Origin: Virgibacillus dokdonensis
Lineage (GTDB): Bacteria; Bacillota; Bacilli; Bacillales; Amphibacillaceae
Direction: 5' to 3'
DNA: 64,000 bases
NCBI RefSeq assembly: GCF_900166595.1
Contig: NZ_LT745763.1
Location: 917,599 to 981,598 of the forward strand
Positions 18,401 through 26,937 of this stretch are shown in pieces; position 1 is the stretch's first letter, and every line of letters starts with the position of its first letter. The notes under the pieces were generated by a model, which was not told the DNA's origin, did no database searches, and worked only from the letters and a program-made list of their open reading frames with translations. Both the position numbers and the translations under genes were made by a program.

Positions 18401-19872
18401 CCATAAAAGCACTAAGACTAATATCAAGGGCTAAAGAAAGAAATATCCCTATTCGAATTAACCAAATCTTCAACTTAAGGACTGTTCGAAAAATTGCGAA
18501 GGAGTCTAGCAAGCAGTATCTTCAATCCGAGAACAGACATATAGAAGCTAAAGAGATTCATCTAGCGCCAATGCAGAAATGGTTCTTTGAACAATCCTTT
18601 ATACACCCACACTATTGGAACTTACTAATGACAGTAGAATTACCAAAGGATGTTAATCTAGAAACTTTACAAAACGCTTTTAGATGGATCATTTCTAAAA
18701 ATGAAAGTTTAGTTACGTGGTTCGACCTGACTGATCATGAACCTAGAGCATTTGTAGAACCTGATCTTGCTAACAATTTTCAATTAGTTTTGAAGGATTT
18801 TAGAACAATATCCAAGGAGAAGTTGAATAAAGAGATGGAGAAGGTGCAATTCACTTTACAACATGAATTCAAATTTGGAAAGGAATTACCTATAAAAGGA
18901 CTCGTTTCATTAACAAATTCTCAGCCATTATTAACTTTATTCGTACATCACTTAGTTGTAGATGGTATTTCTTGGAGGGTATTAATGGACGAATTAGAGA
19001 GAACATACTCCGATATGCTTGCTGGAAAAGAAATCAATCGTGTATTCGTAGAGCCTTTTTCTGGTTGGGTTAATCGCCTAAGGAATATAAACGTAAGCAA
19101 AGAAGATACGGCCTATTGGGATAACCTGAACATTGATCATGTGCACCCTCTATGCGTTACTCCAGTGAGAGAGGATTATATTTTTAGTGAGAGATATCAT
19201 ACTATTAGTAAAATAGATCGTGATAAAACGACATTAATTCTGGGAGCAAAAAATATAAATGAGGATTTCCGTACAGATGCCATGATAGTAACTGCGTTCT
19301 CAAAAGCATTTATGAAAGTCTTCGGGGAAAGAGACATATTATTTAATTTTGAAGGACATGGTCGTAATGATACAAAAATAGATTTAGATTTAAGTAACAC
19401 GATTGGATGGTTTACAACGATGTATCCACTTCTTGTATCATCTAATTCTGAGTCTATATCGTTACTAAAATCTGTTAATGAGTCAATAGCGAATACTGGA
19501 AGCGGTATAAGTTATATGGTTGCTAGATGGTTTCAAGAAAAGGAAAGTTTGAAAAAAATAAATTCTAATATTTTGGTGAATTACTTGGGTGAGTTTGATA
19601 ATGATATTGGCACACATACCAATATATCAAACGAAAAAGAAAGACTGTTTAAATATGCGGAAGATCTTCCACAAGCACCTGCAATTCATCCAGATAATAA
19701 ATTGAATTACTTATTGGAGATAAACATTTATGTGCTAAATGGACAATTCACTATAAGTCTAGAGGCTGACCAAAAGAAAATTAGTAAAAGTGAAGTTGAT
19801 TTGCTAATTGCAAATTTCAGGGAATATATGGATGAACTTGTAGATGGAGTAAAGAATGTTCAGAGAGTATGA
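12472..19872 (+). CDS. Hybrid PKS-NRPS: KS-ACP-C-A(MT)-PCP-E
   Basis: A 2466-residue megasynthase. Domains: N-terminal docking helices (1-35); KS (about 42-470; C212 in STCASS, H349 in HGTGT, H389 in NIGH); no AT; ACP (S662 in GGNSL); condensation (about 717-1145; HHIIMDG at 848-854); adenylation (about 1165-1925); PCP (S1977 in GGDSI); epimerization (about 2028-2460; HHLVVDG at 2159-2165, EGHGR, NTIGWFT). The adenylation code from D1633, L1634, T1637, K1673, I1696, G1698, E1722, V1730, G1731 and K1920 reads DLTKIGEVGK, the Asn type. A methyltransferase (about 1310-1548; GWNSSYTGEPFSDLEM, SAM motif VLEIGCGSG, NSVVHCFP) interrupts adenylation between motifs A2 and A3. The KS must be served by an acyltransferase in trans. 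Likely output: a ketide unit, then (N-methyl) D-Asn. RBS gataggagg. Confidence 0.93.
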   Translation: MSKLKPLILNLLKEKEISKNAAKEIIQSVNEISETTVQNVDRKVAIIGISSELPGAKTFDDFWEVLMNQDDKITELNDSRKSLCNNFIKNNQERLEISSAKPFWDAAWLDDIEKFEPEFFGISEAEAKVMDPQQRRFLQIAYNCFEDAGYAGDRMKGSNTGVYLSAAMTNYAESFLEYTPLSVPGNVPAFIASRLSYIFDLKGPSYVINSTCASSMLAIHEACVGLMNNDCDTALVGGVNIFPFPINSNKLFMNAAGIMSEQQKSKPFDNSANGIGRGEGVISLLLKPLDKALDDRDHIHAVISASKVNNDGTSAGITAPNPKAHADLLQEAWKLAGITPEQLDYIETHGTGTYLGDPIEIKGIEEVIERYTDRKQFIPIGSVKGNIGHLLDGAAGLSGIIKAIHVMKRGVVPPTVNMLEPNEHIDFVDSPVFIPTTPYYLRENKYDEAPIRTGISCFGFNGTNVHIVLEEPPNIDYNIQQITEGHKKYVLPISAKTTESLEKIINRYAFIDESEYYLQNIAFTLCTGREHHVHRLAIIASNTKEFVKICKDLSTTNFENWTKIICEVNVEDDLLQLAKSYVDGGKCSWHKQFGNITINKVSLPTYSFYEKSYWTNNLINHKHDHDTHQRSNLEEIIHVAENILEITHIKKEDSFISVGGNSLSGLQFISRLKSKFNSEVEMEDLFTSFAEIEKKIFKTDVISMKDIPKVMVNEDKLFPVSYGQKRLSIIDQITEQKMVYNTPFVFKVAGPINNNKLKKTFDLLSIRHEMLRTIFVRSESETKQKVLDKPNYLYEFKDFALYNDAEANAFAQIDKWKETPYDLEKGPLIRVLVYKISDTETIFSLMMHHIIMDGWSLAILSDELFTLYNSDNKIMDELQKIEYTYIDYTIWQHQLLASETFEEHEKYWLNKFTDDLPVTEIVGDKIRPNIFEFTGKIKKFSFSSSQARRLREYASKEESTLYMLLVSSIFKLINSMTGQEDMVIGSPISGRFNEALEKIVGLFTNTIPVRVNYNSKDDFCTLLSSVKEVLLEDFQHQDYPFNLLVEKLQLPRDASRSPIFNINVALQNFKFKNTETHLNSYELTPILTAHKTTKWDLEFEFVEMPDGELICNIEYYDKIYSDEFIDTLINNYHTILDDILNGEQIIDHNIVDNGNSIIGETVHTKYSFIEMIQESANKYPNHVAIEDENGTVSYQELLHISMGIASELQNMDYPITSTLIITDNNRYTIMSILASLLANVTFVPISPNTPKSKIESIVEQTNAECILTVENFYSLTNKILYESKDIRVVKVLDSDKLEESAIGEKSELMDESLWNFFAEEQKTDIGASGWNSSYTGEPFSDLEMDEYVTNAVSKILDLLPNHSKVLEIGCGSGLTTFSLAAHVDSYIATDLSPSIINRNKNKAKEEDINHIDFRVAKAHEINYKGKDLDAVIINSVVHCFPNYDYLKIVLKNAVESLKEGGFVFLGDLLHLDKNKDFLSSLRTYKENHPNRNTKLDWETDLFVNDFILENIVKDIEADVELISSNKTYTIPNELNQYRFDVIIKIRKKNTGVKGNSLNRMLGKTSVLESNASSLDKTVSGKPAYVLFTSGSTGIPKGVVISRKNLNNYLTWAKRYYSNERLLNMPLFTSISVDLTITSMFLPLLTGGKIISCEGEIDQKFEKLTNIREKISIKGTPKQIKLLIENKKELPDIQNFILGGEALDVSLCREIYSRFPNSRIFNEYGPTEATVGTIIREVTKEDFVSSYIPIGIPIQNTSIYIVDNQGNLAPPHAIGEIVLSGESVALGYLGNRNLTREKFVPNTIEYLQPGYIYKTGDIGQILPNGEVVCFGRKDNMVKLRGHRVELEEIERYLRDLPTVQDAAVRLHTNSNQDERLCAYLVTNREINQTEIDKLLLQNIPETLLPSHYERLDSIPVTTSGKVDRASLPKPRIKKFSDDTEYDLELTNLEKELLEIMKSILGDEEVGVNSDFFRVGGDSIKALRLISRAKERNIPIRINQIFNLRTVRKIAKESSKQYLQSENRHIEAKEIHLAPMQKWFFEQSFIHPHYWNLLMTVELPKDVNLETLQNAFRWIISKNESLVTWFDLTDHEPRAFVEPDLANNFQLVLKDFRTISKEKLNKEMEKVQFTLQHEFKFGKELPIKGLVSLTNSQPLLTLFVHHLVVDGISWRVLMDELERTYSDMLAGKEINRVFVEPFSGWVNRLRNINVSKEDTAYWDNLNIDHVHPLCVTPVREDYIFSERYHTISKIDRDKTTLILGAKNINEDFRTDAMIVTAFSKAFMKVFGERDILFNFEGHGRNDTKIDLDLSNTIGWFTTMYPLLVSSNSESISLLKSVNESIANTGSGISYMVARWFQEKESLKKINSNILVNYLGEFDNDIGTHTNISNEKERLFKYAEDLPQAPAIHPDNKLNYLLEINIYVLNGQFTISLEADQKKISKSEVDLLIANFREYMDELVDGVKNVQRV

Positions 19873-19993
19873 CCATGGATCGTTTTCAGCTTAGAAGTGT
19901 AGAGATAAAAAATAGTATTTGTCTCATTGAATCTAGCAGTACATGTTAAAGTTTAATACAAATATAAATTTCTAGATTTTATCAAGGATATAA

Positions 19994-20136
19994 GGTGCTG
20001 TAAGATTCCCACTTCAAGAATTGGGAGTTAGCTAACAAGTCTAAGCGGGAGATAACAGCACAAATTCCTTTTCGGAAAAGGACTTTAGGTCATATCCTTT
20101 AGTACTAACAATCAGTGGAGGATGATAGAATTTGAA
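19994..20136. repeat. Structured repeat, copy A (possible IS200/IS605 right end)
   Basis: Shares a series of blocks with 42061-42199: gtgctgta, cttcaagaattgg, aagtctaagc, ggagataacag, a ccttttcggaaaagg-type hairpin, and ggtcata-ccttt. Hairpin loops differ while stems are kept, as expected of a structured RNA. It resembles in style the right-end/omega-RNA region of TnpB-bearing elements, but no tnpB is present. It lies in the gap after the first megasynthase gene. Confidence 0.45.
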
Positions 20137-20198
20137 GATTCACTTTATATATGTATCTTTATGTTAGCTTATTAAATTGGAGGGAGTCTTAGCAGATT

Positions 20199-21694
20199 GA
20201 GAGTATAAAATATTTTGTGTAAATGATTTTTAGAACATAGAAAAAGGAAGACCCTTTTTGTAGAATTAAGTTAGCCGACAAAATTCACAGAAAAGAGGTC
20301 TTCCCTATGAACCATGTTACTACAGATTTAATTGAAGCTCTAGTCCAAAAACAGGATATCCAAGAAGTTTTTCGCCAACATCTTGAGTCAGCAGTCAATC
20401 AATTACTCAAAAATGAATTGACAGCTTTCTTAGATTATGAACCTTATGATCGAAAAGGTTTTAATTCTGGCAATTCACGTAATGGCACTTACCCTCGTTC
20501 AATTAAAACGGAATATGGGGAATTAAATATTGATATTCCACGCGATCGTAACGGTGAATTTAAGCAACAAACTCTGGGCTCTTATAATCGCACGAATGAT
20601 ACTCTTGAAAGTTATATCATTCATATGTATCAAAAAGGCATCACGACAGACGAAATCGTTCAACTTATTGAGCGAATGTACGGCCATCACTATACGAAAC
20701 AGACCATTTCCAATATCACTCAGCGTGTATCAGAGGATTTAGAAGCGTTCCACAGCCGAAGGCTCAACGAGCGCTATGTTTGTGTCTATTTAGATGCTAC
20801 GCATATTCCAATTAGACGCGATACTGTCCAAAAAGAAGCTGTCTATATATCGATTGGCATTACCGAAGATGGCACAAAGGAAGTTTTGGATTATACGATT
20901 GCCCCAACGGAATCAGCTCACGTTTGGGAAGAGATGCTTTCGTCCCTTCGTGAACGAGGCGTTAAAAACGTTCTGTTGTTTGTCTCTGATGGGCTTAAAG
21001 GAATGACCGATTCGATTCATCGTGTTTACTCTAAAGCGAAACATCAGGTTTGCTGCGTACATGTTTCTCGAAATATTTCTAAAAAAGTACGCGTCAGCGA
21101 TCGTGAAGACATCTCTAATGACTTTAAAAAGGTATATCAAGCTGAAAATCGTACTGAAGCTGAATCTCAACTCGAACAATTTCGGGAGAAATGGCAAAAG
21201 CTTTATCCATCTGTCATTAAAAATGTGATGGGGCATGAACAACTCCTAACGTTTTTTGATTTTCCGGCTTCTATTCGAAGAAGTATTTACTCCACGAATT
21301 TAATAGAGTCTTTTAATAAGCAAATCAAACGCCATATCAAAGCCAAAGAGCAATTTCCGAATGAGGAATCGCTCAAACGTTATTTAGTCACGCAATTCCA
21401 TCATTATATTGAAAAACATAGTATGCGATGTCATAGAGGGTTTGAAAAAGCTAAACCAGAACTACTTAAAATGTTTGAAGCTATCGAAACTTAATCTTCT
21501 TCAGTTTTGGAAGTTTAGCTGGTTCTCACCAAGCATCAAGCCAAATACGCTTGACCCTTGGTGAGAACCAGCTATGGGGTTAGTAACTGAAGAAGAAAGT
21601 CACAGTCCGACCTGCAAGGTCGTTTATAATAAATAACTAGCTTAATTCTTACAAAAGGGCTTAGTGTCATTTACACAAAATTATTGACACTCCC
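20199..21694 (+). mobile_element. Complete IS256-family insertion sequence
   Basis: A 1496-bp element with imperfect terminal inverted repeats of about 28 bp. The left end reads gagagtataaaatattttg and the right end, reversed, gggagtgtcaataattttg; both continue tgtaaatga. It is flanked by an 8-bp target duplication, agcagatt, at 20191-20198 and 21695-21702. Repeats, duplication and an intact transposase all agree. It lies between the first megasynthase gene and the second PKS gene, inside an otherwise tightly packed operon. The exact duplication suggests a fairly recent event. Confidence 0.92.
20307..21494 (+). CDS. IS256-family (mutator-type) transposase
   Basis: A 395-residue DDE transposase of the mutator/IS256 type. 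Seen in order: ELTAFLDYEPYDRKGFNSGN near the N terminus, GELNIDIPRDRNGEF, YLDATHIPIRR (first catalytic Asp region), VSDGLKGMTDSIHRVY (second Asp), the C/H region HQVCCVHVSRNI, and IYSTNLIESFNKQIKRH, which contains the catalytic Glu. Length and motifs are complete, so it is probably functional. It catalyses its own element's transposition through double-strand recognition of the terminal repeats. ATG 20307 follows aaaagagg. Confidence 0.95.
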   Translation: MNHVTTDLIEALVQKQDIQEVFRQHLESAVNQLLKNELTAFLDYEPYDRKGFNSGNSRNGTYPRSIKTEYGELNIDIPRDRNGEFKQQTLGSYNRTNDTLESYIIHMYQKGITTDEIVQLIERMYGHHYTKQTISNITQRVSEDLEAFHSRRLNERYVCVYLDATHIPIRRDTVQKEAVYISIGITEDGTKEVLDYTIAPTESAHVWEEMLSSLRERGVKNVLLFVSDGLKGMTDSIHRVYSKAKHQVCCVHVSRNISKKVRVSDREDISNDFKKVYQAENRTEAESQLEQFREKWQKLYPSVIKNVMGHEQLLTFFDFPASIRRSIYSTNLIESFNKQIKRHIKAKEQFPNEESLKRYLVTQFHHYIEKHSMRCHRGFEKAKPELLKMFEAIET

Positions 21695-21812
21695 AGCAGA
21701 TTAATTAGTAATGCATTATATGATTGAATTTTCTTTTAAGAAATAATATTACTGAATAATCGCAACATATTTCCTTAATAAGAACATCATTAAAACTTTG
21801 GGAGTGATAACC

Positions 21813-24800
21813 TTGAAACAAAGTAATATATCACGGAAAATACTGAGTCTGGTGGGTGACGAAAAACTGGATACCCAAATAGCACATGACTTATTAAATG
21901 AAGTAGAACAATTCCAATCTGAACCAATTGCAATAGTCGGAATGTCGTTAAAATTCCCGAATACTAACAATGTTGATGAACTATGGGATGGTCTTACTGA
22001 AAAGCAAGATTATATAACAAAATTTCCTCGAGAACGCTTTGATCTTGTTATGAACTCAAACAAAAAGCTTAGAAATAAGTATAGTCATATAGCTGATGAT
22101 ATCGAGGGAGACAGCAGGTCATATGGATCCTGGTTAACTGATATAGAGCAGTTTGACCCTGACTATTTTGATTTGAGTGAGCACGAGGCTAAATTTATGG
22201 GACCATCCGAGCGGTTATTTTTACAAACTGCAATAGAGTCCCTTAAAAGAGCAGGGTATGGAGAAGAGGATTTAAAAGGTTCCAATACAGGAGTATACGT
22301 TGCACATACCCCGCACCCTGCTTTTGACTATTTACGACTGTTCAACGATGTTGATGAACGTGCATTTTTATCCAATATCCCAGCAAATCTTGGTTATCAT
22401 CTGTCATATGCCCTAGATTTAAGGGGACCAGTTATGGCAGTCAATACAACATGCTCCTCTTCTTTAACGGCAATTCACACGGCCAAAAATGCCTTGCGAC
22501 AAGGAGATTGTGATTTAGCAGTAGTAAGTGGTGTTAATTTAGACTTATTTCCTTATTGGGAAAAGGAAGCCCCTGATTATGTGGTCAGAAGTAATAACTA
22601 TCGCTGTAAACCTTTCGATAAGGACGCGGATGGAATTATTGGGGGCGAGGGTATTGCTGTTGTTGTAGTAAAGAGGTTATCTGATGCGATTCGTGAAGGA
22701 AACCATATTCATAGTGTAATAAAAGGCTCTAGTGTTAGTAGTGATGGCATGTCAAACGGTATGCAAGTACCTAATCCAGATGCGCAGTCAAAAGCCATAG
22801 TTGCTGCTTTGGATGAAGCAGGATTAACATTTGACCAAATTAACTTTGTGGAAGCACATGGAGCTGGTACACAAGTGGGTGATTTAATAGAAGTTGAGGG
22901 GTTAAATAAAGCATATACAAAGAGGGCGAAAAAGAAGAAAGATTGCTACTTAGGTTCTATAAAATCTAATTTCGGTCATATGGGCGATGCAGCCGGAATT
23001 TCTGGACTAATTAAAGCTGCACTTTCTATTGAAAAACGGATGATACCAGGGGTGAATCATTTTAAAGAAGTGAATCCAAAGATTGACTTAAATAAAACAG
23101 CTTTTAAAGTGAGTGCTGATAATCAAGTTATTTCAGAGGCAGGTATATTAAGAGCGGGTGTTAATTCGATTGGAATAAGTGGAACGAATGTTCATGTTGT
23201 AATAGAAGAGTATAGGGATGACGACCTTCGTCAGGATATTCAAGTTGAACAAGAATTACCTTTATTAATCTCTAGTAAAACAAGACGTGCACTTTGGGAG
23301 CAATTAGGAGTTCTTTCAAAACACCTTCAAAATAATAAGCACTACGCCATAGGAAGTTTAGCATATACGCTCAATAATTGTAGAAATCATGAGAAATCAA
23401 GGGTATGTATTTTTGCAAAAGGGATTGAAGATCTAATAGAGAAAATTGGAAGGGTACTACATGTTAGAACCTTTGAGAAAGTCCCTCTTAACTTTTATCA
23501 ACAGGGAATCTTCTTAGCTGACGAAGAAGAGACCCAGTTAGAAAGCATCAGGAACCTGGATCACTTTCTTCAGCAAGAAGATTCGTATACAGGATTAGTG
23601 AAGAAATACCTTGATGGAGATTGTGTGGATGATATATGTAAAGAACTTTTTACGCACCAAAAAATAGCTCCATTGCCAGTAAGTATTTTCAATACAAAAC
23701 GGATTTGGCCAGCAGATAAAGAGGTTTTGCAGGAACAGACGAAAGAATTATTTTATGAGAAGAAGTGGATTTACCATTACCTTGATTCAGGAAAAGATAA
23801 TGTAAACATAAATGGAAAATGGTTAATTTTAATGAATGAAAATGATCCAATTCTTCTTGAATTAAAGAATATCCTTATAGAAAATGGGGCAGAAGTTATC
23901 GAAATTAATAAAGATAATAATTTCAGGAAAAAATCATCTGCTCAATATGGTATTAATATTCAATCAGAAGATGACTTTCAGCATCTATTTGAGGATATAG
24001 GTGCAGACGTACTCAAAGAATTAAAGGGAATAGTTCATGGTTTTACTTTAAAACCATTTGATAAAACAATGAATGATAAAGAAGATATAGAGTTAACGCA
24101 AGAGGAGGGAGTATTTTCTCTTTTCAATCTAACAAAGATTTTATTTAGGTTTGATGTTACGCATCCAATCCAAATTAATACACTTTCTTCCTTCACTGAA
24201 CAAGTGAATGAAAATGAAGAAGTTATTCCAGCAAGGGTTACATTATTTGGTTTAGCGAAAGTAATTTCACAGGAACAGCCAACGATTAGTTCCTTCCTAA
24301 TTGATCATGATTTAAAAGGAGATCCTATAGAAATCGCTAAACAGTTAGTAGAGGAATTACGTACACCAAAAGAAGTAAGACCAGAGTTAATAGCTTATCG
24401 AACAAATCAAAGATATACGAAAGTAATTGAAAGACAACGTGAGAATATAAAGGCTAATCCAATTACATTGAGAGAAAACGGGAACTATGTCATTGCAGGA
24501 GGTACTGGTTATTTAGGAGTACAGCTAGGAAGCTTTTTGAGTGAAAAAAATAAAGTGAATATTATTTTGTTAGCTAGAAATTTACTGCCTAACCGTTCTG
24601 AATGGGATGAAATTATTAATAGAAATAATGCGGATGATGAAATGCTCATTTATAAAATAAAGATGATCCGATCGATTGAGCAAAATGGTTCCAAAGTAAA
24701 TATAATGAAATGTGATGTTACAGACGAACTTGCCGTTAAGAATACATTTACAATAATTAAAAATAAATACGGAGATATTAACGGAGCTTTTATGTTAGCG

Positions 24801-25664
24801 AAGCAGCTGTACCATTTATGGATAAAGGAGCTAAATATTAATCAGTTCAAAAAAGGGATTTACAATAGAGTTTTGAGCACTCATTTTATTGAAAGAGAGT
24901 TAGATACGAATACATTGGATTTCTTTATTTTATTCTCATCCATTTCTTCTTTAATGGGTACTAAATCGGCGAGTGAATGTTGTGCTGTAAATCAATATTT
25001 GGACTCTATGGCAGGTTATTTAAACCATAAAGGGATTAACGGTAATACAATTAATCTTACATTGATTTTAGATGATAAGAAAGATTTTGGAAATGATACA
25101 GCAATTCCTCCAATAGATTTTGTTGAATTCCAGAATGCACTAAAGTGTTTTTTTCAGAATGGTTACCAATGGAGCTTGGTTTCTAAATTTGATTTAGAGC
25201 AAGTTCATTATTTGAAACCAGTGTTAAAGATTCCGTTTGGAGAAACGTTTTGGAAAGAAGTCGATGATTATCATTACGACAAGCAAAAGGTGAATATGGA
25301 TGTTCAAATAGAGGACGAAAGTATACAGAAAGAATTAAATAAGGAAGAGATCGAATTAATATTATATGATATTTGGGATAAAGTCTTGGGAGTAGTTGAT
25401 GTTGGAGAAAGTGATAATTTCTTTAGTAGCGGAGGGAGTTCACTCAGTGCCTTGAGATTTGTGCAACTGATGAATCAGAATTTCAAAGGAATAAATTTTG
25501 AGGTGCCTGATTTGTATAGTAACCCTACTTTTGAAAATCAGCTATCCTATTGTGACCGTTTCTTCAACGGTACTGATAAAGATGAATTAGACGATATACT
25601 TGAAGCTCTAACAAATGATGACATTTCCTCAGAGGAAGCACTTCATTTATTAAATAGGAAATGA
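21813..25664 (+). CDS. Trans-AT type PKS module: KS-KR(degenerate)-ACP
   Basis: A 1283-residue module from TTG 21813, chosen because GGGAG lies 8 nt upstream; an in-frame TTG at 21798 lacks this. Domains: docking helices (1-33); KS (about 37-465; C214 in TTCSSS, H349 in HGAGT, H389 in NFGH, so competent); no AT; KR structural and catalytic halves (about 645-1090); ACP (S1210 in GGSSL); a C-terminal docking tail (LDDILEALTNDDISSEEALH). The KR keeps its nucleotide loop GGTGYLG (about 897-902). The catalytic Tyr position (YxxxN) is C1056 in SECCAVN, the usual Lys is replaced by Arg in YNRV, and the HAAG stretch is FMLAK. Ketoreduction is therefore doubtful. An acyltransferase in trans is required; the next gene provides one. 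Confidence 0.9.
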   Translation: MKQSNISRKILSLVGDEKLDTQIAHDLLNEVEQFQSEPIAIVGMSLKFPNTNNVDELWDGLTEKQDYITKFPRERFDLVMNSNKKLRNKYSHIADDIEGDSRSYGSWLTDIEQFDPDYFDLSEHEAKFMGPSERLFLQTAIESLKRAGYGEEDLKGSNTGVYVAHTPHPAFDYLRLFNDVDERAFLSNIPANLGYHLSYALDLRGPVMAVNTTCSSSLTAIHTAKNALRQGDCDLAVVSGVNLDLFPYWEKEAPDYVVRSNNYRCKPFDKDADGIIGGEGIAVVVVKRLSDAIREGNHIHSVIKGSSVSSDGMSNGMQVPNPDAQSKAIVAALDEAGLTFDQINFVEAHGAGTQVGDLIEVEGLNKAYTKRAKKKKDCYLGSIKSNFGHMGDAAGISGLIKAALSIEKRMIPGVNHFKEVNPKIDLNKTAFKVSADNQVISEAGILRAGVNSIGISGTNVHVVIEEYRDDDLRQDIQVEQELPLLISSKTRRALWEQLGVLSKHLQNNKHYAIGSLAYTLNNCRNHEKSRVCIFAKGIEDLIEKIGRVLHVRTFEKVPLNFYQQGIFLADEEETQLESIRNLDHFLQQEDSYTGLVKKYLDGDCVDDICKELFTHQKIAPLPVSIFNTKRIWPADKEVLQEQTKELFYEKKWIYHYLDSGKDNVNINGKWLILMNENDPILLELKNILIENGAEVIEINKDNNFRKKSSAQYGINIQSEDDFQHLFEDIGADVLKELKGIVHGFTLKPFDKTMNDKEDIELTQEEGVFSLFNLTKILFRFDVTHPIQINTLSSFTEQVNENEEVIPARVTLFGLAKVISQEQPTISSFLIDHDLKGDPIEIAKQLVEELRTPKEVRPELIAYRTNQRYTKVIERQRENIKANPITLRENGNYVIAGGTGYLGVQLGSFLSEKNKVNIILLARNLLPNRSEWDEIINRNNADDEMLIYKIKMIRSIEQNGSKVNIMKCDVTDELAVKNTFTIIKNKYGDINGAFMLAKQLYHLWIKELNINQFKKGIYNRVLSTHFIERELDTNTLDFFILFSSISSLMGTKSASECCAVNQYLDSMAGYLNHKGINGNTINLTLILDDKKDFGNDTAIPPIDFVEFQNALKCFFQNGYQWSLVSKFDLEQVHYLKPVLKIPFGETFWKEVDDYHYDKQKVNMDVQIEDESIQKELNKEEIELILYDIWDKVLGVVDVGESDNFFSSGGSSLSALRFVQLMNQNFKGINFEVPDLYSNPTFENQLSYCDRFFNGTDKDELDDILEALTNDDISSEEALHLLNRK

Positions 25665-25678
25665 AGGAGTGAAAAAAA

Positions 25679-26923
25679 TTGAAAACAGCAATCGTATTTC
25701 CTGGACAAGGATCTCAATACACTAACATGGGAAGGTTTTTATATGAAAATCATAAGATTGCTAGAAGATTATATGACGAAGCTAGTGAGATACTTGGTTA
25801 TAATCTTTTAGTAGCATGTGAAAATAAATCTGGGGAGTTAAATGATACTAATATTACTCAACCTGCAATACTAGTTTATAGTATTGCAAGTTGGGAGATA
25901 TTTAAAGAGTTAAATCAAGTTGAGGAAATTTATTTTTCTGGCCATAGTTTGGGAGAATTAACTGCTGCTGTTTGCGGTGAGGCTATTTCATTCTCAGAAG
26001 CAGTTAAATTAGTACAATTAAGAGCAAAATTAATGAGCCAATGTGGAGCAGATGGAGGAATGATGGTTTGTTTTGGTCTTAATTACACGGAAGTGGAGTC
26101 TATTTGTAAAGAAGTAAGTACAAATAACAACCATGTAACTATCGCAAATTATAATATGAAGGACCAGCTGGTGTTAAGTGGTCATCAAGATGCATTGTAT
26201 AGAGTGGCTGAAATACTTAATGGGCAAGGTGCTGTTACCAAGAAATTGGATGTTAGTGTACCTGCGCATAGTCAATTAATGCTGCCTGCAAAGGACGGTT
26301 TTCGTGAAGCATTAAGAAAAATTCAGAAGAAAGATAGTAAGTACCCCATATACTCATGTATTACCGGCGAACCTTACATACATTCAAACGACATTGTTAA
26401 TCAATTAAGCGAGCAATTAACAGAAGGTGTGCAATGGCCTGTAGTTATGGATGAATTGATTCGTGAAGGTGTTCGTCATTTTATAGAAATTGGCCCTAAA
26501 ACTGTATTAACCAAGATCATTGAAGCTGAATATCCAAATGTGTTTGTTTCCCCTTACAACGAAATAAATGGGTATTATACCTTATTTCATTCAGAAACGC
26601 AATCCTACTCTATGAACGATATTATTTCGTTCTTACAAGCTAGTTTAAGAATCATAGTTGGGACCCCTATTAAAATAAAGATAGAGCAGTCGAAATTTGA
26701 AAAAAAAATACATGCCCCATTCATAGAATTGAGGCAGGAGTTAGGGAAATTAAAGAAAAATAATCGACCTCAAATTGATTCTATTTATTCGAAAAAATTA
26801 TCTAACCAGTTCTTTTCTATTCTATTTAATAAGGGCTTTAATAGGGAAGAAACAGTGGACCTATTAAAATCATCTATTAGGGATAAAAATATCCTTGCAA
26901 GAATTCATAAACTATATATTTAA
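25679..26923 (+). CDS. Stand-alone acyltransferase (malonyl-CoA:ACP, trans-AT)
   Basis: A 414-residue FabD-like protein. Catalytic features are FPGQGSQ (about 7-13), GHSLGE with S90, R115 in LRAKLM and H197 in VPAHSQLM, then IEIGPKTVL. It should load malonyl groups from malonyl-CoA onto the AT-less PKS modules of the cluster. Residues after about 305 form a roughly 110-residue extension (for example NDIISFLQASLRIIVGTPIK) beyond the usual FabD length; its role is unknown, perhaps docking. TTG 25679 follows aaggag and the gap to the PKS gene is 14 bp, which supports one operon. Malonyl specificity is the family default and is not proven here. Confidence 0.92.
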   Translation: MKTAIVFPGQGSQYTNMGRFLYENHKIARRLYDEASEILGYNLLVACENKSGELNDTNITQPAILVYSIASWEIFKELNQVEEIYFSGHSLGELTAAVCGEAISFSEAVKLVQLRAKLMSQCGADGGMMVCFGLNYTEVESICKEVSTNNNHVTIANYNMKDQLVLSGHQDALYRVAEILNGQGAVTKKLDVSVPAHSQLMLPAKDGFREALRKIQKKDSKYPIYSCITGEPYIHSNDIVNQLSEQLTEGVQWPVVMDELIREGVRHFIEIGPKTVLTKIIEAEYPNVFVSPYNEINGYYTLFHSETQSYSMNDIISFLQASLRIIVGTPIKIKIEQSKFEKKIHAPFIELRQELGKLKKNNRPQIDSIYSKKLSNQFFSILFNKGFNREETVDLLKSSIRDKNILARIHKLYI

Positions 26924-26937
26924 TAAGGGGGTAGAAA

